Assembly (NCBI GenBank): GCA_902797025.1
Contig: CADBRN010000073.1
Coordinates: forward strand, 1-42,483
Source of the DNA: an uncultured Lachnospiraceae bacterium
GTDB taxonomy: Bacteria; Bacillota; Clostridia; Lachnospirales; Lachnospiraceae
DNA length: 42,483 bases
Reading direction: 5' to 3'
Below are positions 7,672 to 15,558 of this stretch, in pieces. The translations under genes and the position numbers were made by a program. The notes below the pieces were generated by a model. It did no database searches and had not been told where the DNA came from. It worked only from the letters and a program-made list of their open reading frames with translations. How positions within the stretch are numbered: the first letter of the stretch is position 1; every line of letters begins with the position of its first letter.

Positions 7672-8616
7672 ATGAGTGAACACAGTCTTAAAAATATGAT
7701 GGAAAAGCCGGAACGCCTGACTCCCGGCCACAGGATGTGTGCCGGATGCGGCGCGACGGTAGCGGTGCGTGCGGTGCTTCGCGCGCTGAAAGAAGAGGAT
7801 CATGCCGTGATCGGAAACGCGACCGGATGCCTCGAGGTTTCCTCCTTTATGTACCCGTATTCCGCGTGGAAGGACAGCTACATTCACAACACGTTTGAGA
7901 ACGCGGGAGCGACGCTCTCCGGTGTGGAGACAGCGTATCGCGTGCTGAAACGCAAGGGAAGACTCGGTGAAAAGGATTCGTATAAATTCATCACCTTCGG
8001 CGGCGACGGCGGAACGTACGACATCGGTTTCCAGTCCCTCTCGGGAGCGATGGAACGCGGCCACGACATGGTTTACGTATGCTATGACAACGGCGCTTAC
8101 ATGAACACGGGAATTCAGCGTTCGTCAGCGACTCCGATGTTTGCGGATACGACGACGACTCCGGTCGGAAAGGATTCCGACGGAAAAGTCCAGTGCAGGA
8201 AGGATCTCGCGTCAATCCTCGCGAGTCACAATATTCCGTACGTCGCACAGACGACCTTTACACAGGATTTCAAGGATATTCACCGCAAGGCGGAGCGCGC
8301 GATCTACACGGAGGGTCCAGCTTTCCTGAATATCATGGCTCCCTGTCCGAGAGGATGGCGCTATGATATGTCGGATCTGATGGAGATCTGCCGTCTCGCG
8401 GTCGAGACCTGTTACTGGCCGCTCTTCGAGGTCCGGAACGGAAAATGGAGCCTCTCCTATGAGCCGAAAAAGAAACTGCCGATCGAGGATTTTCTCCGCC
8501 CGCAGGGCAGATTTAAGCATATGTTCAAGCCGGGCAATGAGTATCTGATCGAACAGTTCCAGAAAGTCGTCGACGAGCGGTGGGAAAATCTGCAGTTCCT
8601 CTGCTCGAAAATGTAA
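7672..8616 (+). CDS. porB: Pyruvate:ferredoxin oxidoreductase, beta (TPP/[4Fe-4S]) subunit
   Basis: This 314-residue subunit binds the diphosphate of TPP and the proximal [4Fe-4S] cluster. The TPP motif runs from GGDGGTYDIG (about 109-118) to the Asn in CYDNGAYMNTG (about 136-146). Four Cys expected for the cluster are present: C23 and C26 in CAGC, C52 in ATGCLE and C224 in APCPRGW. The frame is open further upstream inside porA, but the ATG at 7672 has AGGAG 7 bp before it and begins at the usual point. It closes the por operon; a LysR gene begins 12 bp later. Confidence 0.93.
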   Translation: MSEHSLKNMMEKPERLTPGHRMCAGCGATVAVRAVLRALKEEDHAVIGNATGCLEVSSFMYPYSAWKDSYIHNTFENAGATLSGVETAYRVLKRKGRLGEKDSYKFITFGGDGGTYDIGFQSLSGAMERGHDMVYVCYDNGAYMNTGIQRSSATPMFADTTTTPVGKDSDGKVQCRKDLASILASHNIPYVAQTTFTQDFKDIHRKAERAIYTEGPAFLNIMAPCPRGWRYDMSDLMEICRLAVETCYWPLFEVRNGKWSLSYEPKKKLPIEDFLRPQGRFKHMFKPGNEYLIEQFQKVVDERWENLQFLCSKM

Positions 8617-8628
8617 AAAGGAGATCGC

Positions 8629-9510
8629 ATGACACTTCTTGGATACCAGGTATTTAAAACGGTTGCCGAGGTGGGAAGTTTTCATAAAGCCGCGGATATC
8701 CTCGGACTGACCCCTTCCGCGATCAGCCATGCGGTATCGTCGATCGAGAAAGAACTCGGATTTTCAATCTTCACGAGGAGCAAGAGCGGTGTGAAGCTGA
8801 CGAATAACGGCGAGCATCTGCTTCCCTACATCAATGCGGTACTGAACAGTGACGAAAGTCTGCGCCAGTCGGTGGCCGAGCTGAAAGGCCTTCGTGAGGG
8901 AAAGATCAAGATCGGCTGCTTCTCGAGCGTCTGCACGAACTGGATGCCTTCGATCATAAAATCGTTCCGGGCAAAATATCCCCAGATCGGCATTGAGGTC
9001 TTTCAGGGAACGTATGACGATGTGCGCGGCTGGATTAAAACCGGCGCAGTCGATCTCGGATTTCTCTCTGTGTCAAGCGCGGGCGATCTGAAGATCGAGC
9101 CGTTTTACCGGGATCCTCTGATGTGTATTGTCCCGCAGGATTATCAGAAAGACGATCCGGATTCGGAGTATATCACGATCGGTGAGATGTCGAGGCATCA
9201 TTTTGTGGTGCAGCGGGAGTCGACCGATGCGGATATCCAGAATTATCTGAAAGAAAATGATCTTCACGTGCAGGCCGGTTATCATGTCGTGGATGATCTG
9301 TCGACGATCGCGATGGTGGCAAGCGGTTTCGGCATCTGCATCATGCCGCAGCTTGTCATGAACGACATCCCGTACGACGTAAAACAGTACCGGATGCGGC
9401 CTGACGCGAGCCGCCTGATCGGGATCGCGACGGCCAACCAGCAGGTGATGGCGCCGGCGGTGCGAACCCTCTACCAGTTCATAATGAAAAAATATCGAAA
9501 CATACAGTGA
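8629..9510 (+). CDS. LysR-family transcriptional regulator
   Basis: This 293-residue regulator has the N-terminal winged helix-turn-helix (about 1-60: GYQVFKTVAEVGSFHKAADILGLTPSAISHAVSSIEKELG) and a LysR substrate-binding domain (about 90-290). It starts behind AAGGAG 12 bp after porB and stops 9 bp before the DAHP synthase gene. It could therefore be read with porGDAB, with aroF, or both. LysR regulators often control an adjacent gene in response to a pathway metabolite. The targets here are not shown by the sequence. No clear separate promoter is visible. Confidence 0.9.
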   Translation: MTLLGYQVFKTVAEVGSFHKAADILGLTPSAISHAVSSIEKELGFSIFTRSKSGVKLTNNGEHLLPYINAVLNSDESLRQSVAELKGLREGKIKIGCFSSVCTNWMPSIIKSFRAKYPQIGIEVFQGTYDDVRGWIKTGAVDLGFLSVSSAGDLKIEPFYRDPLMCIVPQDYQKDDPDSEYITIGEMSRHHFVVQRESTDADIQNYLKENDLHVQAGYHVVDDLSTIAMVASGFGICIMPQLVMNDIPYDVKQYRMRPDASRLIGIATANQQVMAPAVRTLYQFIMKKYRNIQ

Positions 9511-9519
9511 GGTTGACAA

Positions 9520-10554
9520 ATGGAAATGGACATGGAGTTTGTCCGGAAACTGCCGATCCCTCAGGAGATCAAGAAAGAATTTCCGGTCGGAGATCAGATC
9601 CGGACGATGAAGCAGGAACGCGATCAGGAAATCGCGGATATTCTGACGGGGAAAAGCGAGAAGTTTCTTCTGATCATCGGGCCGTGCTCGGCTGATAACG
9701 AGACTGCGGTCGTCGATTATATACATCGCCTTGCCCGGGTGCAGGAGAAGGTGAAAGACAAGATTTTCATCATCCCTCGTGTCTATACAAATAAGCCGAG
9801 AACGCTCGGAAAGGGATACAAGGGGATGCTGCATCAGCCGGATCCGGAGAAGGCAGAGGATATGCTGGCGGGAATTCTCGCGATTCGCGAGATGCACACA
9901 AGAATCGCCCGTGAGACCGGATTTACGTGTGCGGATGAGATGCTGTACCCGGAAAATCACCGTTATCTTTCGGACCTGCTCTCGTACGTCGCGATCGGTG
10001 CCCGTTCCGTGGAGGATCAGCAGCATCGTCTGGTGGCGAGCGGGATCGGAATCCCGGCCGGGATGAAAAACCCCACCAGCGGTGACATCGATGTGATGAT
10101 GAATTCGATCACGGCAGCCCAGAGTCCGCAGACATTCGTATACCGCGGATGGGAGGTCCGCACGCACGGAAATCCGCTTGCGCACGCGATTCTCCGCGGA
10201 CACGCGAGCAAATCCGGCCGCAGTATCCCGAATTATCACTACGAGGATCTGCAGAACCTCATCCGCGAGTACGCGGAACGCGATCTGGAGAACCCGGCGG
10301 TAATCATCGACACAAACCATTCGAACTCGGGGAAAAAATATCTCGAGCAGATCCGGATCTCCGAGGATGTCATGCACAGCAGAAACGTCTCGGGGGATAT
10401 CCGGAACCTCGTCAAGGGACTGATGATCGAGAGCTACATCGAGGACGGAAATCAGAAAATCGGCGGCGGTGTCTACGGAAAATCCATCACGGATCCGTGT
10501 CTCGGATGGGAGAAGAGTGAGAGACTCATCCTCGAGCTGGCGGATCTCCTGTGA
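9520..10554 (+). CDS. aroF: 3-deoxy-7-phosphoheptulonate (DAHP) synthase, type I
   Basis: This 344-residue enzyme condenses phosphoenolpyruvate and erythrose 4-phosphate to DAHP, the first step of the shikimate pathway to aromatic amino acids. Family motifs are visible: IGPCSADN (53-60, metal-binding Cys56), PRVYTNKPRT, IGARSVEDQQHRLVASG (in place of the E. coli IGARTTESQVHRELASG), MKNPTSGDIDV and VIIDTNHSNSGK. It is the E. coli AroF/G/H-like subtype. Its RBS overlaps the LysR stop, and the gap is 9 bp, suggesting co-transcription. The trp operon, a consumer of its product chorismate, lies 5 kb downstream. Which aromatic amino acid inhibits it cannot be read here. Confidence 0.93.
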   Translation: MEMDMEFVRKLPIPQEIKKEFPVGDQIRTMKQERDQEIADILTGKSEKFLLIIGPCSADNETAVVDYIHRLARVQEKVKDKIFIIPRVYTNKPRTLGKGYKGMLHQPDPEKAEDMLAGILAIREMHTRIARETGFTCADEMLYPENHRYLSDLLSYVAIGARSVEDQQHRLVASGIGIPAGMKNPTSGDIDVMMNSITAAQSPQTFVYRGWEVRTHGNPLAHAILRGHASKSGRSIPNYHYEDLQNLIREYAERDLENPAVIIDTNHSNSGKKYLEQIRISEDVMHSRNVSGDIRNLVKGLMIESYIEDGNQKIGGGVYGKSITDPCLGWEKSERLILELADLL

Positions 10555-10560
10555 CGCCCG

Positions 10561-10628
10561 GAAAACCGGTCCGCCGCGGGACGGTTTTTATGGTTCCGCA
10601 AGCGGCGGTTCCCCGGCGGACCGTTTTA
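10561..10628. terminator. Bidirectional terminator between aroF and the hypB homologue
   Basis: A 10-bp perfect inverted repeat, CGGTCCGCCG (10567-10576) and CGGCGGACCG (10614-10623), encloses smaller GC-rich hairpins. T-rich tracts follow the right arm on the plus strand and the left arm on the minus strand. AAAACC...GGTTTTT at 10562-10589 can form a second, plus-strand terminator. It separates two convergent genes. Confidence 0.65.
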
Positions 10629-11297
10629 CAGATGCTGCCAGCTGCGGATCTCGCCGCGCAGATAGTCGATCCATTTATTCATGCCGTCTCCGGACAGCGC
10701 TGAGACCGGAAGTACCGGGATGCCCGGCCGGATGCGGTGAATATCGTCCACCACCTTCTGATAGTCAAAGTCAAAGTACGGCAGGGTATCGATCTTGTTG
10801 ATCAGCACGATGTCCGCGAGATGGAACATCCGCGGGTATTTGACCGGTTTATCGTCTCCTTCGGGGACGGACAGGATCATGGCGTTTTTGACGGCGCCGA
10901 TATCGAACCCGGCAGGCATCACGAGACTCCCGATATTTTCAAGAATCACGAGATCAAGACCGGACGTGTCGAAGGAAACGAGTCCCTGCCGCGTCATCTC
11001 TGCGTCCATGTGGCCGAGGCCGCCGGTGTGGAGCTGCAACGTCCGTACGCCTGTTTCCGCGACACGCTTCGCGTCGATATCTGATTCGATATCCGCTTCC
11101 ATCACCCCGATCCGGAACTCGCCCTGAAGAGAACGGATCGTAGAGGTTACGATCCGCGTCTTCCCGGCGCCGGGGGAGCTCATCAGGTTCAGGAGAAAGA
11201 GCTTTTTCTTCTTCAGATCGCCTCTTGTCTGGTCGGCGATACGATTATTTTCATCGAGAATCGTTTGTTTCACGTCTATGATTTTAACAGGTGACAT
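10626..11297 (-). CDS. hypB: HypB-like P-loop GTPase lacking the canonical metal-binding cysteines
   Basis: This 223-residue SIMIBI-class GTPase closely resembles HypB, which delivers nickel to [NiFe] hydrogenase precursors. P-loop SSPGAGKT is at 40-47, the switch region EADIESDID at 67-75, and NKID at 167-170. However, the family's G-domain metal site, Cys-His in TGxxCH and Cys in NLVCPA, reads G95-H96 and M127 here. The protein contains no cysteine at all and has no N-terminal His-rich stretch. No hypACDEF or [NiFe] hydrogenase gene is in the window; the hydrogenase present is [FeFe], which needs HydEFG instead. The ATG at 11297 was chosen because GGAGGG precedes it by 7 bp; the frame is open a further 40 codons upstream. 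The function may differ from classical HypB. Confidence 0.8.
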   Translation of the reverse strand: MSPVKIIDVKQTILDENNRIADQTRGDLKKKKLFLLNLMSSPGAGKTRIVTSTIRSLQGEFRIGVMEADIESDIDAKRVAETGVRTLQLHTGGLGHMDAEMTRQGLVSFDTSGLDLVILENIGSLVMPAGFDIGAVKNAMILSVPEGDDKPVKYPRMFHLADIVLINKIDTLPYFDFDYQKVVDDIHRIRPGIPVLPVSALSGDGMNKWIDYLRGEIRSWQHL

Positions 11298-11334
11298 AGC
11301 TGTTCCCTCCATTTCCGCTCTCATAGTTATCCCT

Positions 11335-11368
11335 ATTCTACCACAGACAGATGGCCCAAAAATGTCAA
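11335..11368 (-). promoter_or_regulatory. Possible promoter of the hypB homologue
   Basis: On the minus strand an extended -10, TGG-TAGAAT (hexamer at 11335-11340), lies 38 bp upstream of the start codon. A perfect TTGACA is at 11363-11368, but 22 bp away, too far for a standard pair, so the extended -10 probably acts alone if this is a promoter. Confidence 0.4.
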
Positions 11369-11436
11369 AATATTTACACATACACCGGAAACGTTCAAAT
11401 AAATAACGAAAACACACCGATATTCGCCGAAATATC

Positions 11437-11465
11437 TGGTTAATCAGCGAATAAAATGATAAAAT
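11437..11465 (+). promoter_or_regulatory. Possible promoter of the PPK2 gene
   Basis: TGGTTA (11437-11442) and TAAAAT (11460-11465) are 17 bp apart in an AT-rich stretch between two divergent genes. The -35 is weak. Transcription would start near 11472, about 73 nt before the ATG. Confidence 0.4.
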
Positions 11466-11544
11466 TACATGAACAGACGGGCGGACCCGGAAAAATTCGA
11501 AAAAATCCGGCCGGCCGGATCAGTATGTGGAACGGAGGGATTTT

Positions 11545-13014
11545 ATGTTAGTGGAATTCGTGCCGGCAGCTCAGCCGGAAGAGGATGTCGTAAAGGAGAG
11601 GCGCGCCAAAGAACAGGAAAAGCTCGCGGTGAACCAGCTGAAAATCAAGGAAGCGAAGCTTCCCGTCATGGTGATCTTTGAGGGATGGAATGCCGCCGGA
11701 AAAGGCAGCGTGCTCGGCCGTGTAATTCGGACGATCGATCCCAGGTTTTTCCAGGTCGCTACGATGGATGCGCCTCCGACAGAAGAGGAAAAGCGGAAAC
11801 CGTTTTTATACCGTTATATCGTGGAAATTCCGGAGGCGGGCAAGTTTAAATTCTTTGATACGTGCTGGATGCGGGAGGTCACGGACGGCGTTCTCACGGG
11901 AAGCGCGAAGGAAGGGGATTACAAGTCGAGGATTCGTGACATCAATACGATCGAACGCCAGCTGACGGACAATGGTTATCTCGTCGTGAAGTTCTTTTTC
12001 CATATCACACAGAAGGAACAGAAAAAACGTCTGGAGGCGCTTGAGAAGAATAAGGATACAAAGTGGCGCGCGAATCGGGATGATTTTTGGGAAAATGATC
12101 ATTACAGGGAATGCCTCGGGGTCTATGACACGTATCTGGAGGATACGAGCAGGCAGGCCGCCCCGTGGTACATCATCGATGCGGAAGACCGCAGATGGGC
12201 GGAACTCCAGGTTCTGACGTATCTCAATCAGGCGATTGAAATCGCACTGCAGAATCACCGTTACAATTCCCCGATTCTGCAGAATCGTTTCCGGCTGGAG
12301 CCGATCCCGTATCTCGGCGAAATTCCGCTGGATCAGACGATCACAGAAGAGGATTACAAAAAAGAGAAGAAGGAACTTCAGACGGAGCTTGGGGAACTTC
12401 ACAACCGGCTGTACCGCAAGAAGGTTCCGGTGATCATCGCTTATGAGGGGTGGGATGCGGCCGGCAAGGGCGGAAATATCAAGCGGATCACGGAAGCGCT
12501 CGATCCACGGGGGTATATCGTGCATCCGATCGCGAGCCCGGAGCCTCACGAGAAAGCACGATTTTATCTCTGGCGCTTCTGGAATCGTCTTCCGAAAACC
12601 GGACATATCGCGATTTTTGACCGGACCTGGTACGGACGCGTCATGGTTGAGCGGCTCGAAGGATTCTGCTCGGAAAATGACTGGATGAGGGCCTATAACG
12701 AGATCAATGAGTTTGAGAAAATGCTCACGGACTGGGGCGCGGTTCTGATCAAGTTCTGGGTTCAGATCGACAAAGATACCCAGCTTGCGCGTTTCAATGA
12801 ACGGCAGAATACGCCTGAAAAACAGTGGAAAATTACGGATGAGGACTGGAGAAATCGGGAAAAGTGGGATCTCTACGAGGATGCGGTCAACGAAATGCTC
12901 CAGAAAACAAACACGGAATTCGCCCCGTGGCATATTCTTGAATCCTGTGACAAAAAATATGCGAGAGTGAAAGCGTTGAAAATCGTGACGGAATCAATCC
13001 GGAAAGCGCTTTGA
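11545..13014 (+). CDS. pap: Two-domain polyphosphate kinase 2 (polyphosphate:AMP phosphotransferase type)
   Basis: This 489-residue protein contains two tandem PPK2 domains. PPK2 enzymes move phosphate between polyphosphate and nucleotides; two-domain members are typically polyphosphate:AMP phosphotransferases that regenerate ADP. Domain 1 has Walker A-like GWNAAGKG at 47-54, but its lid/Walker B region reads FDTCWMRE (104-111). Domain 2 has GWDAAGKGG at 302-310 and the canonical FDRTWYGR at 358-365. This fits catalysis in the C-terminal half and a degenerate N-terminal half. An in-frame GTG exists at 11527, but GGAGGG sits between it and the ATG at 11545 with 5-bp spacing, so the ATG is preferred. 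It is probably monocistronic. Confidence 0.87.
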   Translation: MLVEFVPAAQPEEDVVKERRAKEQEKLAVNQLKIKEAKLPVMVIFEGWNAAGKGSVLGRVIRTIDPRFFQVATMDAPPTEEEKRKPFLYRYIVEIPEAGKFKFFDTCWMREVTDGVLTGSAKEGDYKSRIRDINTIERQLTDNGYLVVKFFFHITQKEQKKRLEALEKNKDTKWRANRDDFWENDHYRECLGVYDTYLEDTSRQAAPWYIIDAEDRRWAELQVLTYLNQAIEIALQNHRYNSPILQNRFRLEPIPYLGEIPLDQTITEEDYKKEKKELQTELGELHNRLYRKKVPVIIAYEGWDAAGKGGNIKRITEALDPRGYIVHPIASPEPHEKARFYLWRFWNRLPKTGHIAIFDRTWYGRVMVERLEGFCSENDWMRAYNEINEFEKMLTDWGAVLIKFWVQIDKDTQLARFNERQNTPEKQWKITDEDWRNREKWDLYEDAVNEMLQKTNTEFAPWHILESCDKKYARVKALKIVTESIRKAL

Positions 13015-13049
13015 TTTTGTTAAGATTTAATGAAATGATTTGAATTTCC

Positions 13050-13078
13050 TTGCCCGTCTGAATAACACGTGGTATAAA
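13050..13078 (+). promoter_or_regulatory. Promoter of the LTA-synthase-like gene
   Basis: TTGCCC (13050-13055) and TATAAA (13073-13078) are 17 bp apart, and the -10 is preceded by TGG, an extended -10. Transcription should start near 13085. Confidence 0.65.
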
Positions 13079-13175
13079 GTAGTGTGGTTTACACAAAATT
13101 TACGCGGGTTTGATCATGATAAACGGATTAGACCCGTCGAACTGCCATGTTCAGCGGCTGATTGGATCTGAAATC

Positions 13176-15173
13176 ATGTTTAAAATCAAATTCGACTATA
13201 AGAAAAAATCAAAATTCATCTGGCTCGCGGCGATGGCGGCGGCAGCGGTAATTCTCGAGGTGATGACGGGATATCCCGTCTGGCTTCTCTTTCCGTTCTG
13301 CGCCGCCTTTTTTGTGCTTGAGTGCCTGCATCTGGAGCTCCCGAAGATCGTGTCCCCTGTGATAACAGCGGCGCTGTTCCTGTTCGGTTCGGTCGTCTCG
13401 ACGTATGAGGTGCAGCATCTGGTGATCGACACGGAGCTGTTCCAGGAGACGTCAAAGAAGGTTCTCCATTACAATATGCTCTGCTGCCTCGTTCTCTATC
13501 TGATCATTTTTGCGGTCACAGCGAGTGCCAGGTGGAGTTTTATGATCGCAAATTCATTTTTCGTCTTCTTTGCTCTCGTTGACTTTTTTGTCTATCAGTT
13601 CCGGCAGAATGAATTTACCTTCGCGGATCTTTTCGCGGCAGGTACCGGAGTTTCGGTGGCAAAAGGATACGTTCCGCAATTTCCGCCGAAAATGGCCTAC
13701 GCGATCATGCTTTCGATTCTATTGTGTACCCTCGCGTGGAAGCTGAAGCTTTCCTATGAGGGAAAATGGAAATGGATCGCGCGGATTGCAGCGGCAGCGC
13801 TGGCCGTCGCCTCGGTCTTTTATCTTGACGGGAAAACCGCAGGCTTTGAAACCCAGACCTGGGAGCAGAAAGGTTCCTACCAGAACGGTTACGTTCTCAA
13901 TTTTATGTTCGGCGTGAGGGATACCCTCTTTATTGATGAGCCGGACGGCTATTCACAGTCTGCCGTGAAGAAGCTTGAGGAGGAGTATCAGGCGAAGGAT
14001 ACAAAAGAGCAGCAGGAATATTATCATACGGATGTTGTGGATAAGAGCGTGAAGGATCCGACCGTGATCGTGATCATGAATGAATCATTCGCCGATCTGA
14101 ACGTCGTCGGAAATCTTCAGACGAATCAGGAAGTCACGCCGTTTCTGAACTCACTGAAGGAAAACACGGTCAGGGGATATGCGCTGTCATCGGTGTTCGG
14201 AGCAAAGACGCCGAATTCTGAGTGGGAATTTCAGACGGGAAATACGATGGGATTTCTTCCGAGCGGCTCTGTCGCATATCAGCAGTATATCGGGAGTGAG
14301 CCCTATTCCATCGTCTCCACGATGAATTCGCTCGGTTATACGACGGTCGGAATGCACCCGTATTATGCGACCGGATGGAGCAGAAACCGCGTCTATCCAA
14401 AGCTCGGATTCGATGAGACGCATTTTATCGATGATTTTGACCAGACAAAGACGATGCGCAATTATATCACGGATCAGGAACTCTATGACAAAATCATCGA
14501 CCGGTACGAAAACCGGAGTGAGGGAGAGAAACTCTACATCCTCGGCGTGACGATGCAGAATCACGGCGGATACCGCGAATCCTACAGCAATTTCAGCAAT
14601 GACTGCTTTGCAATGAATGCGCCGTATTTCGAAGATGCGAGTCAGTATCTGTCTCTGATCCATCAGAGTGACGAGGCGCTGAAGAACCTGATCACGTATT
14701 TTCAGAGCGTCGATGATCCGGTTGAGATCGTGTTCTTCGGTGATCATCAGCCAAGTCTGAACAATGAATTTTTCAAAAAGCTGAACGGAAAAGGACTGTC
14801 CGGCCTGACGATGGATGAACTTGAAAATCTGTACAGTGTTCCGTTTTTCATCTGGACGAATTACGATACGACAGAAAAGACCATTGACCGGACGAGCCTG
14901 AATTATCTTTCGGTGCTCACGAAGGAACGGGGCAATTTTGATTTGTCACCCTATGATATGTTCCGGGCCGACCTGCTGGAACAGATCCCCGCGATGAATT
15001 CACGCGGATACTACTCGAAAGAGAACGGCGGGTTTGTCCACTACAGCGACGCGGCAGGCAAAGAAAAAGAGTGGTTAAAAAAATACCGGATCCTTCAGTA
15101 TAACAATTTGTTCGACAAGAAGAATCGAAGCAGCTATTTCTTCCCGTATTACGATAACCGTTCGGGGGGATAA
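13176..15173 (+). CDS. LTA synthase family membrane phosphoglycerol transferase
   Basis: This protein of about 665 residues has an N-terminal membrane region with about five hydrophobic segments, followed by an extracellular sulfatase-fold domain. Enzymes of this family transfer glycerol phosphate from phosphatidylglycerol to build lipoteichoic acid or decorate other cell-surface polymers. Catalytic features are visible: the metal-binding Glu in IVIMNESFADL (about 303), the nucleophile Thr in GAKTPNSEWEFQTG (about 345), and the metal-binding FFGDHQPS (about 520-526). The start is uncertain: an in-frame TTG at 13110 and ATG at 13116 also follow the predicted transcription start, and none of the three has a strong RBS. 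The ATG at 13176 gives the usual short cytoplasmic head before the first membrane segment. It could be LtaS itself or a paralogue. Confidence 0.85.
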   Translation: MFKIKFDYKKKSKFIWLAAMAAAAVILEVMTGYPVWLLFPFCAAFFVLECLHLELPKIVSPVITAALFLFGSVVSTYEVQHLVIDTELFQETSKKVLHYNMLCCLVLYLIIFAVTASARWSFMIANSFFVFFALVDFFVYQFRQNEFTFADLFAAGTGVSVAKGYVPQFPPKMAYAIMLSILLCTLAWKLKLSYEGKWKWIARIAAAALAVASVFYLDGKTAGFETQTWEQKGSYQNGYVLNFMFGVRDTLFIDEPDGYSQSAVKKLEEEYQAKDTKEQQEYYHTDVVDKSVKDPTVIVIMNESFADLNVVGNLQTNQEVTPFLNSLKENTVRGYALSSVFGAKTPNSEWEFQTGNTMGFLPSGSVAYQQYIGSEPYSIVSTMNSLGYTTVGMHPYYATGWSRNRVYPKLGFDETHFIDDFDQTKTMRNYITDQELYDKIIDRYENRSEGEKLYILGVTMQNHGGYRESYSNFSNDCFAMNAPYFEDASQYLSLIHQSDEALKNLITYFQSVDDPVEIVFFGDHQPSLNNEFFKKLNGKGLSGLTMDELENLYSVPFFIWTNYDTTEKTIDRTSLNYLSVLTKERGNFDLSPYDMFRADLLEQIPAMNSRGYYSKENGGFVHYSDAAGKEKEWLKKYRILQYNNLFDKKNRSSYFFPYYDNRSGG

Positions 15174-15203
15174 AGCCCGGTACGGGATTTTCAGAAAAAA
15201 GAT

Positions 15204-15232
15204 TTGACATCTGCGGAAGATCGTAGTTTAAT
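15204..15232 (+). promoter_or_regulatory. Promoter of the trp operon
   Basis: A perfect TTGACA (15204-15209) and TTTAAT (15227-15232) are 17 bp apart, with a predicted start near 15239 at the beginning of the T-box leader. Confidence 0.82.
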
Positions 15233-15238
15233 GGAGAA

Positions 15239-15528
15239 GAACTTAAGAAGGAAACCGATGAAGCGGAGATTAAACGAATCAGGCGCCCAAAGAGAGTCCG
15301 GGGTGGTGGAATCCGGATGGAAATGCTGTTTCGCAAATGGACCGCTGAGGGCATGGGGAAAGACTTACGTCGAGTATCCGTGACGCGCGCAGGCGTTATT
15401 TGTGGAAGATATGTCAGTATCTGCAGAGTGTGTGTACCAGTGTACATGAATCAAGGTGGCACCACGGGAATCATAAAGTATTTACCCGCCCTTGACAAAG
15501 CGAAAGCTTTGTCAGGGGCGTTTTTTTT
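15239..15528 (+). promoter_or_regulatory. T-box leader, tryptophan-specific (tRNA-Trp sensing)
   Basis: This ~290-nt leader upstream of trpE has the T-box motif AGGTGGCACCACG (15454-15466) followed by an intrinsic terminator. In stem I the lower helix AGCGG/CCGCT brackets a specifier loop whose codon is TGG (15338-15340), followed by the usual purine A. Above it CGAATCAG pairs with CTGTTTCG, and an AGAGAG tract sits in the middle. The bulge TGGC should pair with tRNA 3' end GCCA, fitting a G73 discriminator as in bacterial tRNA-Trp. Uncharged tRNA-Trp should stabilise the antiterminator and switch on trpEGDCBA. It fills the 385-bp gap between coding regions. Confidence 0.93.
15487..15528 (+). 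terminator. T-box-controlled intrinsic terminator
   Basis: A 15-bp stem (15487-15501 with 15506-15520, one G-U pair) is closed by a GAAA tetraloop and followed by eight T residues. It lies just after the T-box motif and ends 30 bp before the trpE start, so it is the regulated terminator of the leader. Confidence 0.92.
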
Positions 15529-15558
15529 ATGCAAATGTGAATGAAGAAGGAGGAACCA

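Noticed and set aside
9073-10377. A 434-codon open frame on the minus strand opposite lysR and aroF
   Set aside because: Shadow of two well-supported genes; no start signal and no family resemblance.
15239-15558. trp leader peptide with Trp codons (classical attenuation)
   Set aside because: The T-box elements explain the region fully, and no RBS-preceded short frame with tandem Trp codons is seen.
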